Source: Clostridium sp. C2-6-12
GTDB lineage: Bacteria > Bacillota > Clostridia > Clostridiales > Clostridiaceae
Reading direction: 5' to 3'
Length of the DNA stretch: 64,000 bases
NCBI RefSeq assembly: GCF_009928485.1
Contig: NZ_JAABNP010000003.1
Coordinates: forward strand, 186,001-250,000
In this document: piece after piece, positions 48,215 to 57,721 of the stretch
Numbering within the stretch: position 1 is the stretch's first letter
How the letters are laid out: the number at the start of each line of letters is the position of its first letter
The notes under the pieces: generated by a model
Databases searched by the model: none
Seen by the model: only the letters and a program-made list of their open reading frames with translations
Told to the model about the DNA's origin: nothing
Position numbers and translations under genes: made by a program

Positions 48215-49573
48215 GTGAGTATCATAAATATTAAATCTATTTTAAGTATTTTATCATCAAGATTCACAGCATTTCTTGCAAAACATATTGTTAAGGGTGG
48301 AAGCAATTTTCCTGGTAAAATAGCATTAAAAATTGATAAGTCAATCTTAAAAACTGTAAGTAAAGGATATAAGGTAATTCTAGTAACTGGTACTAATGGA
48401 AAAACCACAACTACTAGCATGATTTATAATATATTAAAAGAAAATAAATTTAATGTTATTACCAATAGCACAGGGGCTAATTTATATGCTGGAATTGTAG
48501 CTTGCTTTATTTCAAATTATTCTTTTTTTAAAAGAAAAGAAAATCAATATGCTGTAATTGAAGTTGATGAAGCTAACGTTAAATTTATTACTGAATATTT
48601 GACTCCTGAAATAATAACTGTAACTAATTTATTTAGAGATCAGTTAGATAGATATGGAGAAGTTTATACTACTTTAGTAAAAATCCTAGAGGGAATAAAT
48701 AAAGTTCCTGAATCTAAATTAGTACTTAATGGAGATGAATCTTTACTTGGAAGATTAGACTTAAAAAATCCAGTGGTCTATTATGGTTTTAATACTCCTA
48801 TAAAAGAAAATGCTTCTTTAGATTTAAATGCTGATGCAAAGTTCTGTAAATTTTGTAAAGCGCCTTATTCTTATGACTTAGTAACTTATAATCATTTAGG
48901 CTCTTTTTATTGTCCTGAATGTGGATATAAACGCGCTGAGCTTAATTATGCTGTAAATAAAATCTTTGACTTAACAGCTGAAAATTCTTCTGTTTTAATC
49001 AATGATACAGAAGTTTTTATAAGCCAATCAGGCGCTTATAACATTTATAATGGTTTATGTGCTTTCTCCATTGCAAAGGAATTAGGCATAGAGGATTCTG
49101 TAATTAAAGCATCGCTTCAAAATCAAAGTTCAAGCTTTGGACGCCAAGAGCAAATAACCATTGATAATAAAGATGTACAAATTATATTAGTAAAAAATCC
49201 TGCTGGATATAACCAAGCTTTAGATACACTTGCACTTAACAAAAATGAATTTTCAGCTGCATTTATGTTAAATGATAATTATGCTGATGGGCGAGATGTA
49301 TCATGGATATGGGATGTTGATTTTGAAAAGATATCAGCTCTTAACATTGAAGATATTTTCGTATCCGGAATAAGAATGTATGATATGGCAGTAAGATTAA
49401 AAGTTGCAGGTTTAGATGTAAATAAATTTATCTTAGAGGAAGATTATGAACAACTTACAAATAAGATAAAAAATTCAGTTTCAAAAAAAGTTTATATATT
49501 AGCAACTTATACTGCAATGATTAATTATAGAAAATATCTTCATTCAAAGGGATATATCCATAAATTGTGGTAA
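48215..49573 (+). CDS. murT: Lipid II isoglutaminyl synthase, Mur ligase-like subunit MurT
   Basis: A 452-residue Mur ligase-type protein which, with GatD, amidates the D-Glu of lipid II to D-isoglutamine. The P-loop is VTGTNGKTTTTSMI (about residues 55-68). A four-Cys zinc ribbon (CKFCKAP ... CPECGYKR) sits in the middle domain, a MurT hallmark, and a C-terminal DUF1727 domain follows. The gene lies 13 bases before gatD. The GTG at 48215 overlaps its own purine-rich AGGCGG box, so the precise start is uncertain; an unusual ATA/ATT start a few codons later is also conceivable. Confidence 0.93.
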   Translation: MSIINIKSILSILSSRFTAFLAKHIVKGGSNFPGKIALKIDKSILKTVSKGYKVILVTGTNGKTTTTSMIYNILKENKFNVITNSTGANLYAGIVACFISNYSFFKRKENQYAVIEVDEANVKFITEYLTPEIITVTNLFRDQLDRYGEVYTTLVKILEGINKVPESKLVLNGDESLLGRLDLKNPVVYYGFNTPIKENASLDLNADAKFCKFCKAPYSYDLVTYNHLGSFYCPECGYKRAELNYAVNKIFDLTAENSSVLINDTEVFISQSGAYNIYNGLCAFSIAKELGIEDSVIKASLQNQSSSFGRQEQITIDNKDVQIILVKNPAGYNQALDTLALNKNEFSAAFMLNDNYADGRDVSWIWDVDFEKISALNIEDIFVSGIRMYDMAVRLKVAGLDVNKFILEEDYEQLTNKIKNSVSKKVYILATYTAMINYRKYLHSKGYIHKLW

Positions 49574-49586
49574 GGAGGATTAATTA

Positions 49587-50312
49587 ATGGAATTAACTAT
49601 TTGTCACCTATATCCTGATCTATTAAATGTATATGGAGATGTAGGAAATGTACTTATTTTAAAACATAGAGCAGCTCTAAGAGACATTGATGTAAATATA
49701 ATCAACTGCTCTATAGGAGAAACTATAGATAAAGACAATGTGGATATAATTTTCTTTGGGGGCGGTCAGGATTATGAACAATCAATTGTTTCCAATGACT
49801 TAAAAGAAATAAAAGGCGAAGCTATGAAGAGCTATATTGAAGAAGGAAAAGTTCTTCTTGCTATATGTGGTGGATATCAATTGCTAGGAAAATATTATAC
49901 TGCTCCAAATGGAGAAAGAATAGATGGCCTTGGTATTTTGGATCTATACACTGAAGGTGGAGATAATAGATTTATTGGAAACACTGAAATCTTCAACGAA
50001 ACCTTCAATGAAACTTATGTAGGCTTTGAAAATCATTCAGGAAGAACTTATATAAACAACCATACTCCACTTGGAAAGTGCATCCATGGATTTGGTAATA
50101 ATGGTGAAGACGGACTTGAAGGTTGTATATACAAAAATACCTTTGGTTCTTATTTTCATGGTTCCTTTCTTTCTAAGAATCCTGAATTTGCAGATAGGCT
50201 TTTAACTCTTGCTCTTCAAAAAAAATATGGAGAAGATTTTAAATTAGCTTCCTTAAATGATAAATTTGAATTAAATGCGAAAAATTCTATAATTGACAGA
50301 TTAAAAAAATAA
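49587..50312 (+). CDS. gatD: Lipid II isoglutaminyl synthase, glutamine amidotransferase subunit GatD
   Basis: A 241-residue class I glutaminase that gives ammonia to MurT. The N-terminal ICHLYPDLLNVYGDVGN is conserved in GatD. The nucleophile Cys is in AICGGYQLLG (about residue 94), FENHSGRTY follows, and the catalytic His is in GSYFHGSFLSKNPEFAD. TAAGGAGG lies upstream of the ATG. Together with murT it forms the peptidoglycan amidation operon. Confidence 0.95.
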   Translation: MELTICHLYPDLLNVYGDVGNVLILKHRAALRDIDVNIINCSIGETIDKDNVDIIFFGGGQDYEQSIVSNDLKEIKGEAMKSYIEEGKVLLAICGGYQLLGKYYTAPNGERIDGLGILDLYTEGGDNRFIGNTEIFNETFNETYVGFENHSGRTYINNHTPLGKCIHGFGNNGEDGLEGCIYKNTFGSYFHGSFLSKNPEFADRLLTLALQKKYGEDFKLASLNDKFELNAKNSIIDRLKK

Positions 50313-50399
50313 TTTAATTAATACCAATTATAAGATAATTTAATTAATGAAAGAATTTGAATTAATAGAAATGAAATAATAGAATTGGAGAGATTTCAC

Positions 50400-51713
50400 T
50401 TGAAAAGAAATATAATTTTAAAAGCACTAGTATTAACACTTTCTCTATCTTTATTCAGTCCATTAAATTTAGCAAGCCAGGCAGTAAATTATACTTCAAA
50501 AGCGATTGCCGCTGAAAGCTTACCTGAAATAACTGCTGAAGCAGCTATTACTATGGATTTAAAAACTGGAGAGGTAATATATTGTAAAGAAGCTGATAGT
50601 AAAAGATACCCTGCTAGTACTACTAAGCTTTTAACAGGTTTATTATTAGCTGAAAATAAATCTAAAAATGATATGCTGGAATTTACTAAATCCGCTAAAA
50701 TGCAGCCAGAATATTCTTTAAATATTAATTATATGAAAAACAGTTTGAAGGTTGGAGATAAAATTTCGGCTGATGATATAATGAAAGGCTTATTACTATT
50801 CTCAGGTAATGATACGGCATATGTAATTGCAGATAATATTGCTGGTGATTCTAAGGCCTTTGCTGATTTAATGAATAAAAAAGCAAAAGATCTTGGAGCT
50901 AATAGCAGTAATTTTGTAACGCCTAATGGATTACATGATGATAATCACTATACTACAGCATATGACCTTTCTTTAATAACAAAAGCAGCTTTTGCAAATG
51001 ATTGGGAACGAGAAACTATGCAGCTTGAAAAAGCTCCTATAACGTTAAATAATTCTAGAATAATTTTGGAAAACAGAAATTTAGGTCTGAATAAAAATGG
51101 TAATATAGCTGGAAAAACTGGTATAACAAATCAAGCTGGAGGCTGTTTAGCAGCAGTATACGAAAGAAGCGGCAGACAGCTAATAGGTGTAGTTCTTAAA
51201 GATAAACAACGTGATAATGCGGATACTACAAAATTTAAAGATATGGATGCTATTATGGATTACAGTTATGCTGCCACTAAGTCAAAGTACAAATCAAATG
51301 GAGAAAGTGTTGGGAATGCTGATGTTCAATATAAGGCTTTTATGGCATTCGGGCCAACAAAAACAATATCATTGCCAGTTAAATTGAGTCAAGATGTATC
51401 TTATTATAAAAATACAATTAATGATGAAGACTCAAAGTTAAACTTTAAAGGCACAGATTTAGATGCTTGGGATTTACTTTTTAAGAAAGATGTAAAATTG
51501 ACTTATTCTACAAGAAATTATTCTGAAGAAGTTAGTGGAGTTGTAGAAGTTTCAGTTGGTGACTTACTTAAAGCAAATATATTAGTATATATTTCTACTA
51601 TTGTAGTTTTAGCTATCATAATTACTTTAATTGCTTTAATTAAAAATATGGCTTCAAACGCAAAACGTAAAAAAAGTCGTTATAGTAACCGTGGAAAAAG
51701 AAGAAGATACTAG
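50400..51713 (+). CDS. dacF: D-alanyl-D-alanine carboxypeptidase, DacF/PBP5-like
   Basis: Class S11 low-molecular-weight penicillin-binding protein, 437 residues, which trims the terminal D-Ala from peptidoglycan stem peptides. It has a signal peptide (about residues 1-40), active-site STTK within PASTTKLLTG, SGN within FSGNDTAYV, and KTG within AGKTGITNQAGGC. A C-terminal membrane segment (ILVYISTIVVLAIIITLIAL) ends in a very basic tail, an alternative to the usual amphipathic anchor. The start is taken as TTG 50400 with TTGGAGAG about nine bases upstream; a TTG 15 bases earlier is in frame but overlaps that box. Confidence 0.9.
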   Translation: MKRNIILKALVLTLSLSLFSPLNLASQAVNYTSKAIAAESLPEITAEAAITMDLKTGEVIYCKEADSKRYPASTTKLLTGLLLAENKSKNDMLEFTKSAKMQPEYSLNINYMKNSLKVGDKISADDIMKGLLLFSGNDTAYVIADNIAGDSKAFADLMNKKAKDLGANSSNFVTPNGLHDDNHYTTAYDLSLITKAAFANDWERETMQLEKAPITLNNSRIILENRNLGLNKNGNIAGKTGITNQAGGCLAAVYERSGRQLIGVVLKDKQRDNADTTKFKDMDAIMDYSYAATKSKYKSNGESVGNADVQYKAFMAFGPTKTISLPVKLSQDVSYYKNTINDEDSKLNFKGTDLDAWDLLFKKDVKLTYSTRNYSEEVSGVVEVSVGDLLKANILVYISTIVVLAIIITLIALIKNMASNAKRKKSRYSNRGKRRRY

Positions 51714-51724
51714 GAGAAACAAAA

Positions 51725-52342
51725 ATGAATAAAGTTGATTTTAAAGGAAGTGTAATTTTAAATCCAGTACCTGTGGTTTTAATTACTTCAAAAAACAATG
51801 AAGGTAAAACCAATGTTTTTACAGTTGGTTGGACAGGAACTATCAATACCAAACCACCTATGCTTTATATTTCCATAAGACCTGAAAGATTATCTTATGA
51901 ATATATAAAAGAATCTATGGAATTTGTAGTAAATTTACCTAGTTCAGATATGGTAAAAAAAGTAGACTATTGTGGTGTTAGATCTGGTAAAAAGAATGAT
52001 AAAATAACTGAAATGGGATTTACTTTAAAAGATAGCCTTAACATTTCAACCCCTTACATTGAAGAGTGTCCTGTAAATATTGAATGTAAAGTAACAAATA
52101 TAGTTCCTCTTGGAACTCATGATATGTTCATAGCTGAAGTTGTAGGTTCTCATGTTGATGAAACTATAATAGATGAAAAAGGTAAAATCCGTTTTGATAA
52201 AGCAAATATGATGGCTTATTGCCATGGAGAATATTTTCCTTTAGCAAAAAATCCTATTGGTTCCTTTGGTTTTTCAGTTATGAAGAAAAAAACTAAAAAA
52301 CGTCGTAGGGAAAAAATTAAGGAAGGTAAAAAGAAAGACTAA
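51725..52342 (+). CDS. Flavin reductase family protein
   Basis: A 205-residue FMN-binding split-barrel protein (DIM6/NTAB family). N-terminal LNPVPVVLITSKNNEGKTNVFTVGW, in pieces NPVPVVLITS and TNVFTVGW, and PPMLYISIRPERLSYEYI are typical. It may reduce flavin for other enzymes or act as a flavoprotein reductase. The C-terminal 25 residues are almost all Lys and Arg, an unusual basic tail that resembles the end of the gene before it. AGGAGA precedes the ATG, eleven bases after the carboxypeptidase stop. Confidence 0.85.
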   Translation: MNKVDFKGSVILNPVPVVLITSKNNEGKTNVFTVGWTGTINTKPPMLYISIRPERLSYEYIKESMEFVVNLPSSDMVKKVDYCGVRSGKKNDKITEMGFTLKDSLNISTPYIEECPVNIECKVTNIVPLGTHDMFIAEVVGSHVDETIIDEKGKIRFDKANMMAYCHGEYFPLAKNPIGSFGFSVMKKKTKKRRREKIKEGKKKD

Positions 52343-52366
52343 TTTTTTTAATAAGTATCTTCATAT

Positions 52367-52410
52367 AATAAATGCAGTAAATAATTAATATTTACTGCAT
52401 TATTTTATAT
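52367..52410 (+). terminator. Terminator after the flavin reductase gene
   Basis: AATGCAGTAAATA at 52371-52383 and TATTTACTGCATT at 52389-52401 form a perfect 13-bp stem followed by TATTTTATAT. Confidence 0.8.
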
Positions 52411-52465
52411 ATAATAATGTATAGTAATTTGTGATATAATTTTACTATATGGAGGAGGGATATTT

Positions 52466-53089
52466 ATGGACAAATTTGTAATTGCAATAACAAGAACTTG
52501 TGGGAGTGGTGGGACAACCATCGGAAAAATGCTTTCTAATGATTTTGGAATAAATATGTATGATAAAGAGTTATTACGTTTAGCTTCAGATGATAGCGGT
52601 ATAAATGAAGCCTTATTTGCTAATGCGGACGAAGATGTAAAAAACAGTTTATTATATAAAGTTTCAAAGCATGTCTATAATGGTGAATTAATTCCACCTG
52701 AAAGTGGAGATTTTATTTCAGACATTAATTTATTTAATTACCAAGCTAAGATATTACGTGAACTTTCCGATCGTGAATCTTATGTTGTAATCGGTCGTTG
52801 TGCTGACTACATTTTAAGAGATAAACCAAATGTTTTTAAAATCTTTATCCATGCATCAGATGAATATTGTATCCAACATGAAATGGACATTCTTGGTGTT
52901 TCAGAAAAAGAAGCTATTAAACAAATTAAGAAATTAGACAAATATAGAAGTGATTATTACAACTACCATACAGGAAGAAAATGGGAAGATGTTAAAAATT
53001 ACGATTTATCACTTGATACTAGTAAATTAGGTTTTGATAAATGTGTTAAATACATTAAGGAATATATTAAACTTCGAATGGAGTCATAA
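52466..53089 (+). CDS. Cytidylate kinase-like protein
   Basis: A 207-residue P-loop protein of the cytidylate kinase-like (AAK6) family: ITRTCGSGGTTIGKMLSNDFG with the nucleotide loop CGSGGTTIG, then YDKELLRLASDDSG, VVIGRCADYIL and KIFIHASDE. These proteins resemble CMP kinase but a true substrate is not established. It has a strong ribosome binding site (GGAGGAGG) and its own terminator. Confidence 0.87.
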   Translation: MDKFVIAITRTCGSGGTTIGKMLSNDFGINMYDKELLRLASDDSGINEALFANADEDVKNSLLYKVSKHVYNGELIPPESGDFISDINLFNYQAKILRELSDRESYVVIGRCADYILRDKPNVFKIFIHASDEYCIQHEMDILGVSEKEAIKQIKKLDKYRSDYYNYHTGRKWEDVKNYDLSLDTSKLGFDKCVKYIKEYIKLRMES

Positions 53090-53107
53090 ATAACTCTGTA
53101 TTTATAA

Positions 53108-53182
53108 ATAAGAGCGTACTTAAATAAAAATGCCTTTTATTAATTATTCTCGTAGCATTTTAGTTTTAAGTACGCTTTTCTA
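53108..53182. terminator. Nested bidirectional terminator
   Basis: The outer stem is AGCGTACTTAA (53113-53123) with TTAAGTACGCT (53166-53176); the inner stem is AAATGC with GCATTT. It lies between converging genes. Confidence 0.7.
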
Positions 53183-53204
53183 TTATATAAATTCTAACTA
53201 ATTA

Positions 53205-54347
53205 TTAATTCGCAAAAAAATATTTATTTAATATTTCAAACATAGTATGACTTATATCTTCAAACATGTCTATAACTTCTATTTTTTCACTTTTTTCATC
53301 ATATCCAACTAGATAAATATAAACTTCATCTTTTTCATATGAAAGAAGATATCCTATTTCCTTATCATATTCTAAATCAATTTTTTCATATTTTTTTGAA
53401 GTAATCTCATATAAATTATTTTCTTTCTTTTTTAAACTTCTCATCATTAGTTTAGTATATGTATCTATATTTATTTTATCATCATTAATATACATCTTAT
53501 CATCTAAGGTTATAAATATATTTTCTCCATTGTATTTACCAAAAGGAAAATATAAGTATTTCTTTTCTTTTAGAAAAGGAATTACAAAATCCTTTAATTC
53601 AGACTTTATTTCTTTATATCTATTTCCTTTTCTATCGATTGAATACATTAAGCTTGTATAATCTTCATTCCAAGCAAAATATTTTTTTTGCCATTCTTCG
53701 ATAAATAATATAAAATTCAAAAAATCAAGTTCATCATATTTCCTTTTAACTAAGAAATTATTTTTTACGTGGTTTTTCAATTTTTCTTCTTCTAATTTTT
53801 CATCATTTATTTTATTTATAGCTTGTCCTTGCTTAGCAATAAAATAACTCAAATCATTTCCAAAGTTTGTTGTTAAAATTATTTTCAAGATTAATTTATT
53901 ATATTTTAAATTAATCTTACTTTCTATTCCCTTTTCTAAGTTGTTCATACACTTATCTAAATATTGTTTTACTATATTAGAATCTTTTTTCACATATCCT
54001 TCTTTTTCTAACCTAACCTGACTTAAATCTCTTTTTGCATATTCCTCCATAAGGTAAACTTGATTATCCATATTTTTAGTTTTTATTGATGTTATCATAG
54101 GAATAGTTCTAAATAATTTTTCCCCTAAAGCCTCTTCTATATTTGACACATAATTTTGGGGAAATTTCAAAGCACATTTAGCCTTAAATTCTTCATAAAA
54201 TTTATTAATAGTACTTATCTCTTCCATAATATTTATTTCATATTTTAGTACTATTTTTTCCTCTATTTCCGATACAATTAACAATTTACTTTTTTCAAAA
54301 ACATATCCTAATCCATAGGTTATAAGTAGCTCATCATCACAAACCAT
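53205..54347 (-). CDS. Uncharacterised 380-residue protein
   Basis: No known domain was recognised. It is hydrophilic and rich in Lys, Glu, Asn and Tyr, with no signal or membrane segment. Features include helical N-terminal and central regions and a C-terminal part with alternating beta-like runs such as LYFPFGKYNGENIFITLDD and YLLSYEKDEVYIYLVGY. No clear enzymatic motif was found. The start at 54347 (CACGTCCCC downstream of no obvious Shine-Dalgarno) is uncertain. Base composition matches the surroundings. It stands alone between a terminator and yitT. Confidence 0.6.
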   Translation of the reverse strand: MVCDDELLITYGLGYVFEKSKLLIVSEIEEKIVLKYEINIMEEISTINKFYEEFKAKCALKFPQNYVSNIEEALGEKLFRTIPMITSIKTKNMDNQVYLMEEYAKRDLSQVRLEKEGYVKKDSNIVKQYLDKCMNNLEKGIESKINLKYNKLILKIILTTNFGNDLSYFIAKQGQAINKINDEKLEEEKLKNHVKNNFLVKRKYDELDFLNFILFIEEWQKKYFAWNEDYTSLMYSIDRKGNRYKEIKSELKDFVIPFLKEKKYLYFPFGKYNGENIFITLDDKMYINDDKINIDTYTKLMMRSLKKKENNLYEITSKKYEKIDLEYDKEIGYLLSYEKDEVYIYLVGYDEKSEKIEVIDMFEDISHTMFEILNKYFFAN

Positions 54348-54519
54348 TTTTACACGTCCCCTACATCCATTATAAAATTCATTACTATCTTACTGTTTAC
54401 AATACACATTCTACATAATTATAATTGGCAAACATAGATGCAATCAACAAGTAAATATTGCTAAACTCCTTTATTTATGGGGCTTGGGGAAATTTATTAT
54501 ATAAGTTATTCTTTTTATT

Positions 54520-55365
54520 TTATTCACTTAAGCTTTTGAAACCTTTTCCTAACACTTCACTAGTTTCATTAACTGTTATAAAAGCTTCAGAGTCCTTATC
54601 TTTAATAAATTTTTTTAATTTTATAAATTGACTTCTATTTAATATGGTTAAAATCATACAGCTATGCTTCCCAGTATATCCACCTTTGCCATAAAACACA
54701 GTGCAACCTCTGTCTATATCATTAATTATATAATCAGAAATAAGCTTCTCTTGTTCTGTAAATATCATAACTTGTTTTGACATATTTAATCCATCTATGA
54801 ATTTATCAATTAAATTTCCTGTTAAATAAATACTTAACAAGCCAAATAAAGCTAATTCGGTTCCAAAGGTATACATTGCAAGCATTATTACTATAGAATC
54901 AGATATTAACAATCCTTTTCCAAAGTCAATATGAGCATATTTATTCAATATTTTTGCTGTTATACTTGTTCCACCTGTTGTTGCATCCTGAGTCAGCATA
55001 ATTGCTGATCCTAAAGCTAGAAGAACACTTCCAAATATAGATGCAAGCATTAAATTGTTAGTGACTGCAGAGATTGTATAATTTTTTTCTATAATTGATA
55101 AAGCAAAGGATAATCCAAAAGCTGCATACATGCTTTTAATTCCGAAATTTCCTCCAATTAGTACAAATGCTAATATAAATAAAATAGCATTACATACAAT
55201 CATTACAATTCCTGTATCAAAACCTAAAATATTATTAATTACAAGTGCTAACCCAGAAACACCTCCTGATGCTATCTTATTGGGAAAGAAAAAGAATTCA
55301 AATGATATAAGTACTAATATTAATCCTATTGTTATAATTCCGTATTCCTTTAATATTTTTTTCAT
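54520..55365 (-). CDS. YitT family membrane protein
   Basis: A 281-residue protein. Five or six hydrophobic segments form the YitT (DUF161) domain, with FFPNKIASGGVSGLALVINN near the start and TQDATTGGTSITAKILNKY later. A C-terminal DUF2179 domain (DRGCTVFYGKGGYTGKHSCMILTILNRSQF, in pieces DRGCTVFYGKGGYTG and CMILTILNRSQ) follows. Function is unknown; transport is suspected. The ATG at 55365 is preceded by AAAAGGAGG. Confidence 0.88.
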   Translation of the reverse strand: MKKILKEYGIITIGLILVLISFEFFFFPNKIASGGVSGLALVINNILGFDTGIVMIVCNAILFILAFVLIGGNFGIKSMYAAFGLSFALSIIEKNYTISAVTNNLMLASIFGSVLLALGSAIMLTQDATTGGTSITAKILNKYAHIDFGKGLLISDSIVIMLAMYTFGTELALFGLLSIYLTGNLIDKFIDGLNMSKQVMIFTEQEKLISDYIINDIDRGCTVFYGKGGYTGKHSCMILTILNRSQFIKLKKFIKDKDSEAFITVNETSEVLGKGFKSLSE

Positions 55366-55539
55366 GTTATCCTCCTTTTTTGACTTCTCAATATATAAAT
55401 TTTCTACCAAAACAAACAATTTATACACTATCATATAAAATCAAAAACTGCAATCCATATTTAGGTGCATTAAAAAACAATTCCCACATGATTGTTGTAG
55501 AAATTGCTTGAATCAAACTTTTACTAGTTTTTAATAATA

Positions 55540-55590
55540 AAATAAGTAACACAATGTTTAATTAATAATTAAACATTGTGTTACTATTAG
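55540..55590 (-). terminator. Strong terminator of the lrgAB operon
   Basis: GTAACACAATGTTTAATT at 55546-55563 and AATTAAACATTGTGTTAC at 55567-55584 are exact inverse complements (18 bp), directly after the lrgB stop. Confidence 0.8.
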
Positions 55591-56304
55591 TTATTTTATC
55601 ATATGATACAAAAATGTAGCAAAATTATATGCTGCTGGTGCAATTATTACTGTCATAATACCTGCAATACCAATTGAAAGACTGCTCATAGCACCTTCAA
55701 TTTCACCAAGCTCCAAGGCTTTGCTGGTTCCAACAGCATGAGCTGCAGTCCCTATTGAAATTCCAACAGCTACCTTATCCTTTATTCTAAACACTTTACA
55801 AATAGTAGGGCCAAATACAGCTCCCATTATCCCTGTAACAATGATTGCTAATACTGTTATTGGTACCAAACCTCCTAATTGACTGCTTATAGATATTCCT
55901 ATAGGGGTTGTCACTGACTTTGGAACTAATGATTTTATTATACTTGAATCTAATCCAACTAAATACGATATTCCTATTATAGAAAATGCCCCTATAACAC
56001 TTCCTACAAATATTCCTGTTAAAATTGCCTTTGCATTTTCCTTAAGTAGATCAAGCTGCTTATATAAAGGTACTGCAAGAACTACCGTAGATGGTCCAAG
56101 GAACATATTTATAAATTGACCACCTTTATTATATGTATCAAAATCAATGTTAAATGCAAATAAAAAACATATTATAAGTGCTATTGCAATAAGCAATGGA
56201 TTCAAAATAGGTATTCTTGTATTCCTGTTAATAAATATTCCAACTTCAAAAGCAGCTAATGAAAGCACTACTCCAAATAAAACATTGTTAATCAATATAT
56301 TCAA
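55591..56304 (-). CDS. lrgB: LrgB/CidB family protein
   Basis: A 237-residue polytopic protein of the LrgB family, which with LrgA modulates murein hydrolase activity and carries pyruvate in several Firmicutes. Motifs are NMFLGPSTVVLAVPLY, LVPKSVTTPIGISIS and AVGTSKALELGE. The start is TTG 56304 with AAAGGA about eleven bases upstream; no better ATG is in frame at the N terminus. It lies about 38 bases after lrgA, so they form an operon. Confidence 0.9.
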   Translation of the reverse strand: MNILINNVLFGVVLSLAAFEVGIFINRNTRIPILNPLLIAIALIICFLFAFNIDFDTYNKGGQFINMFLGPSTVVLAVPLYKQLDLLKENAKAILTGIFVGSVIGAFSIIGISYLVGLDSSIIKSLVPKSVTTPIGISISSQLGGLVPITVLAIIVTGIMGAVFGPTICKVFRIKDKVAVGISIGTAAHAVGTSKALELGEIEGAMSSLSIGIAGIMTVIIAPAAYNFATFLYHMIK

Positions 56305-56342
56305 CTACTTCATCGTCCTTTCTCATGTGTTTATAAATTTTA

Positions 56343-56708
56343 TTAATTCTTTTCTTTTGCTCTTTTAGAAATTGCCTGAACAATAATTCCAGTAGCTCCT
56401 ATTATTATTACAGTTGTAGATAAACACACAACTAATAACTGCCACCATGTTGATTTTATTATTCCCATTGAAGCCATTAAGCCAACTCCTGCTGGAATAA
56501 AGAAAAAAGCTAAATGATCCAATAAAAAACTTGTTATATTTGAAATATTATCAACCTTAACCACCTTAGTATATAATAAAACAAACAATATTATCATACC
56601 TAAAATATTTCCCGGTATGGGCAAATGAAGTGAGGTCGACAAAAATTCTCCAACTAAATAAATTCCAAGTATAATTAATGCTTCTCTAAATAATTTCAAT
56701 TTTATCAT
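56343..56708 (-). CDS. lrgA: LrgA/CidA family protein
   Basis: A 121-residue holin-like membrane protein. Motifs are LGIYLVGEFLSTSLHLPIPGNILGMIILF, in pieces LGIYLVGEFL and LPIPGNILGM, then LDHLAFFFIPAGVGLMAS. Four hydrophobic segments. It pairs with LrgB downstream. Confidence 0.92.
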   Translation of the reverse strand: MIKLKLFREALIILGIYLVGEFLSTSLHLPIPGNILGMIILFVLLYTKVVKVDNISNITSFLLDHLAFFFIPAGVGLMASMGIIKSTWWQLLVVCLSTTVIIIGATGIIVQAISKRAKEKN

Positions 56709-56866
56709 CCTCCAATTACTTAGACAAAAATTTAAATAGCCCTTTAGCTATTATTTTAGATGTCTCTTATAATTAAATTTACCACTATTAAAAGAATAAG
56801 TAAAACGGCTTTTTACCTTAAGTAAAGGTTACCTTTTTCAAGATAACCTTTATAACTGCCTTATTT

Positions 56867-57721
56867 TTAACTTTTATCTCTCACAATCTTTTTTTCGACA
56901 AAGGCAACTATTTCATACATTATAAATGCAATTACCGAAAGAATAACTATGCTCATCATTACCATATCTAGCTGGGCAACTTGTCCGCCATAAACTATTA
57001 AAAATCCCAAGCCATTTCTTGCAACTAAGAATTCCCCCATTATTACACCTACCCAGGATAACCCAACATTTATCTTTAGAGCTGAAATGAATATTGGAAT
57101 AGAATATGGGAAAATTAAATACCGTAATATCTGTATTTTTGATGCCCTAAAGGTATTCATAAGCATAATTTTTTCTTTATCTATTTCATTAAAACCTGTT
57201 AATACACTTATAATTGTTGTTATAACTGAAATTAGCAAAGCAATAACAATTATTGCAGGCATTCCATTTCCAATCCAAAATATTATAATTGGTGCTAAAG
57301 CCACCTTAGGAAGTGCATTTAAAACAACTAAATATGGATCTAATATTTTGGATACAAAAGGGCATGCCCACAAAATAACTGCAATTAATGCCCCGAAAAT
57401 TGTTCCTAGAGAAAAGCCTAAAATCGTTTCATAACAAGTAATTCCTATATGCTTAAATAAACTTCCATCTTCATATAAAGAAACAAAAGACTTTATAACT
57501 CTAGCTGGACTGGAAGTTAAAAAAGGATCAATCCATTTCAAATTTGCACCTATCTGCCATAAACTTATAAAAATAACTAGTATAAGAACTCTTATAATTA
57601 CAACTTTTCTTTTAGTTGAAACTACTTTCTTTAAATATATTTCATGTTCCTTACTAACTTTATTTTCATCCTTCATTTTTAGAATTTTATTATTTTCCCG
57701 TTTATTACTCATTTCCTTCAT
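56867..57721 (-). CDS. ABC importer permease (SsuC/TauC/ThiX type)
   Basis: A 284-residue permease with about six hydrophobic segments and the EAA loop near LMNTFRASKIQILRYLIFPYSIP. IPFWIGNG-type sequence (IIIFWIGNGMPAIIVIAL) fits the nitrate/sulfonate/taurine/pyrimidine-precursor family. It overlaps the ATPase gene by 17 bases. ATG 57721 has GGAAGGAG four bases upstream; a second ATG lies three codons later. Confidence 0.88.
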   Translation of the reverse strand: MKEMSNKRENNKILKMKDENKVSKEHEIYLKKVVSTKRKVVIIRVLILVIFISLWQIGANLKWIDPFLTSSPARVIKSFVSLYEDGSLFKHIGITCYETILGFSLGTIFGALIAVILWACPFVSKILDPYLVVLNALPKVALAPIIIFWIGNGMPAIIVIALLISVITTIISVLTGFNEIDKEKIMLMNTFRASKIQILRYLIFPYSIPIFISALKINVGLSWVGVIMGEFLVARNGLGFLIVYGGQVAQLDMVMMSIVILSVIAFIMYEIVAFVEKKIVRDKS

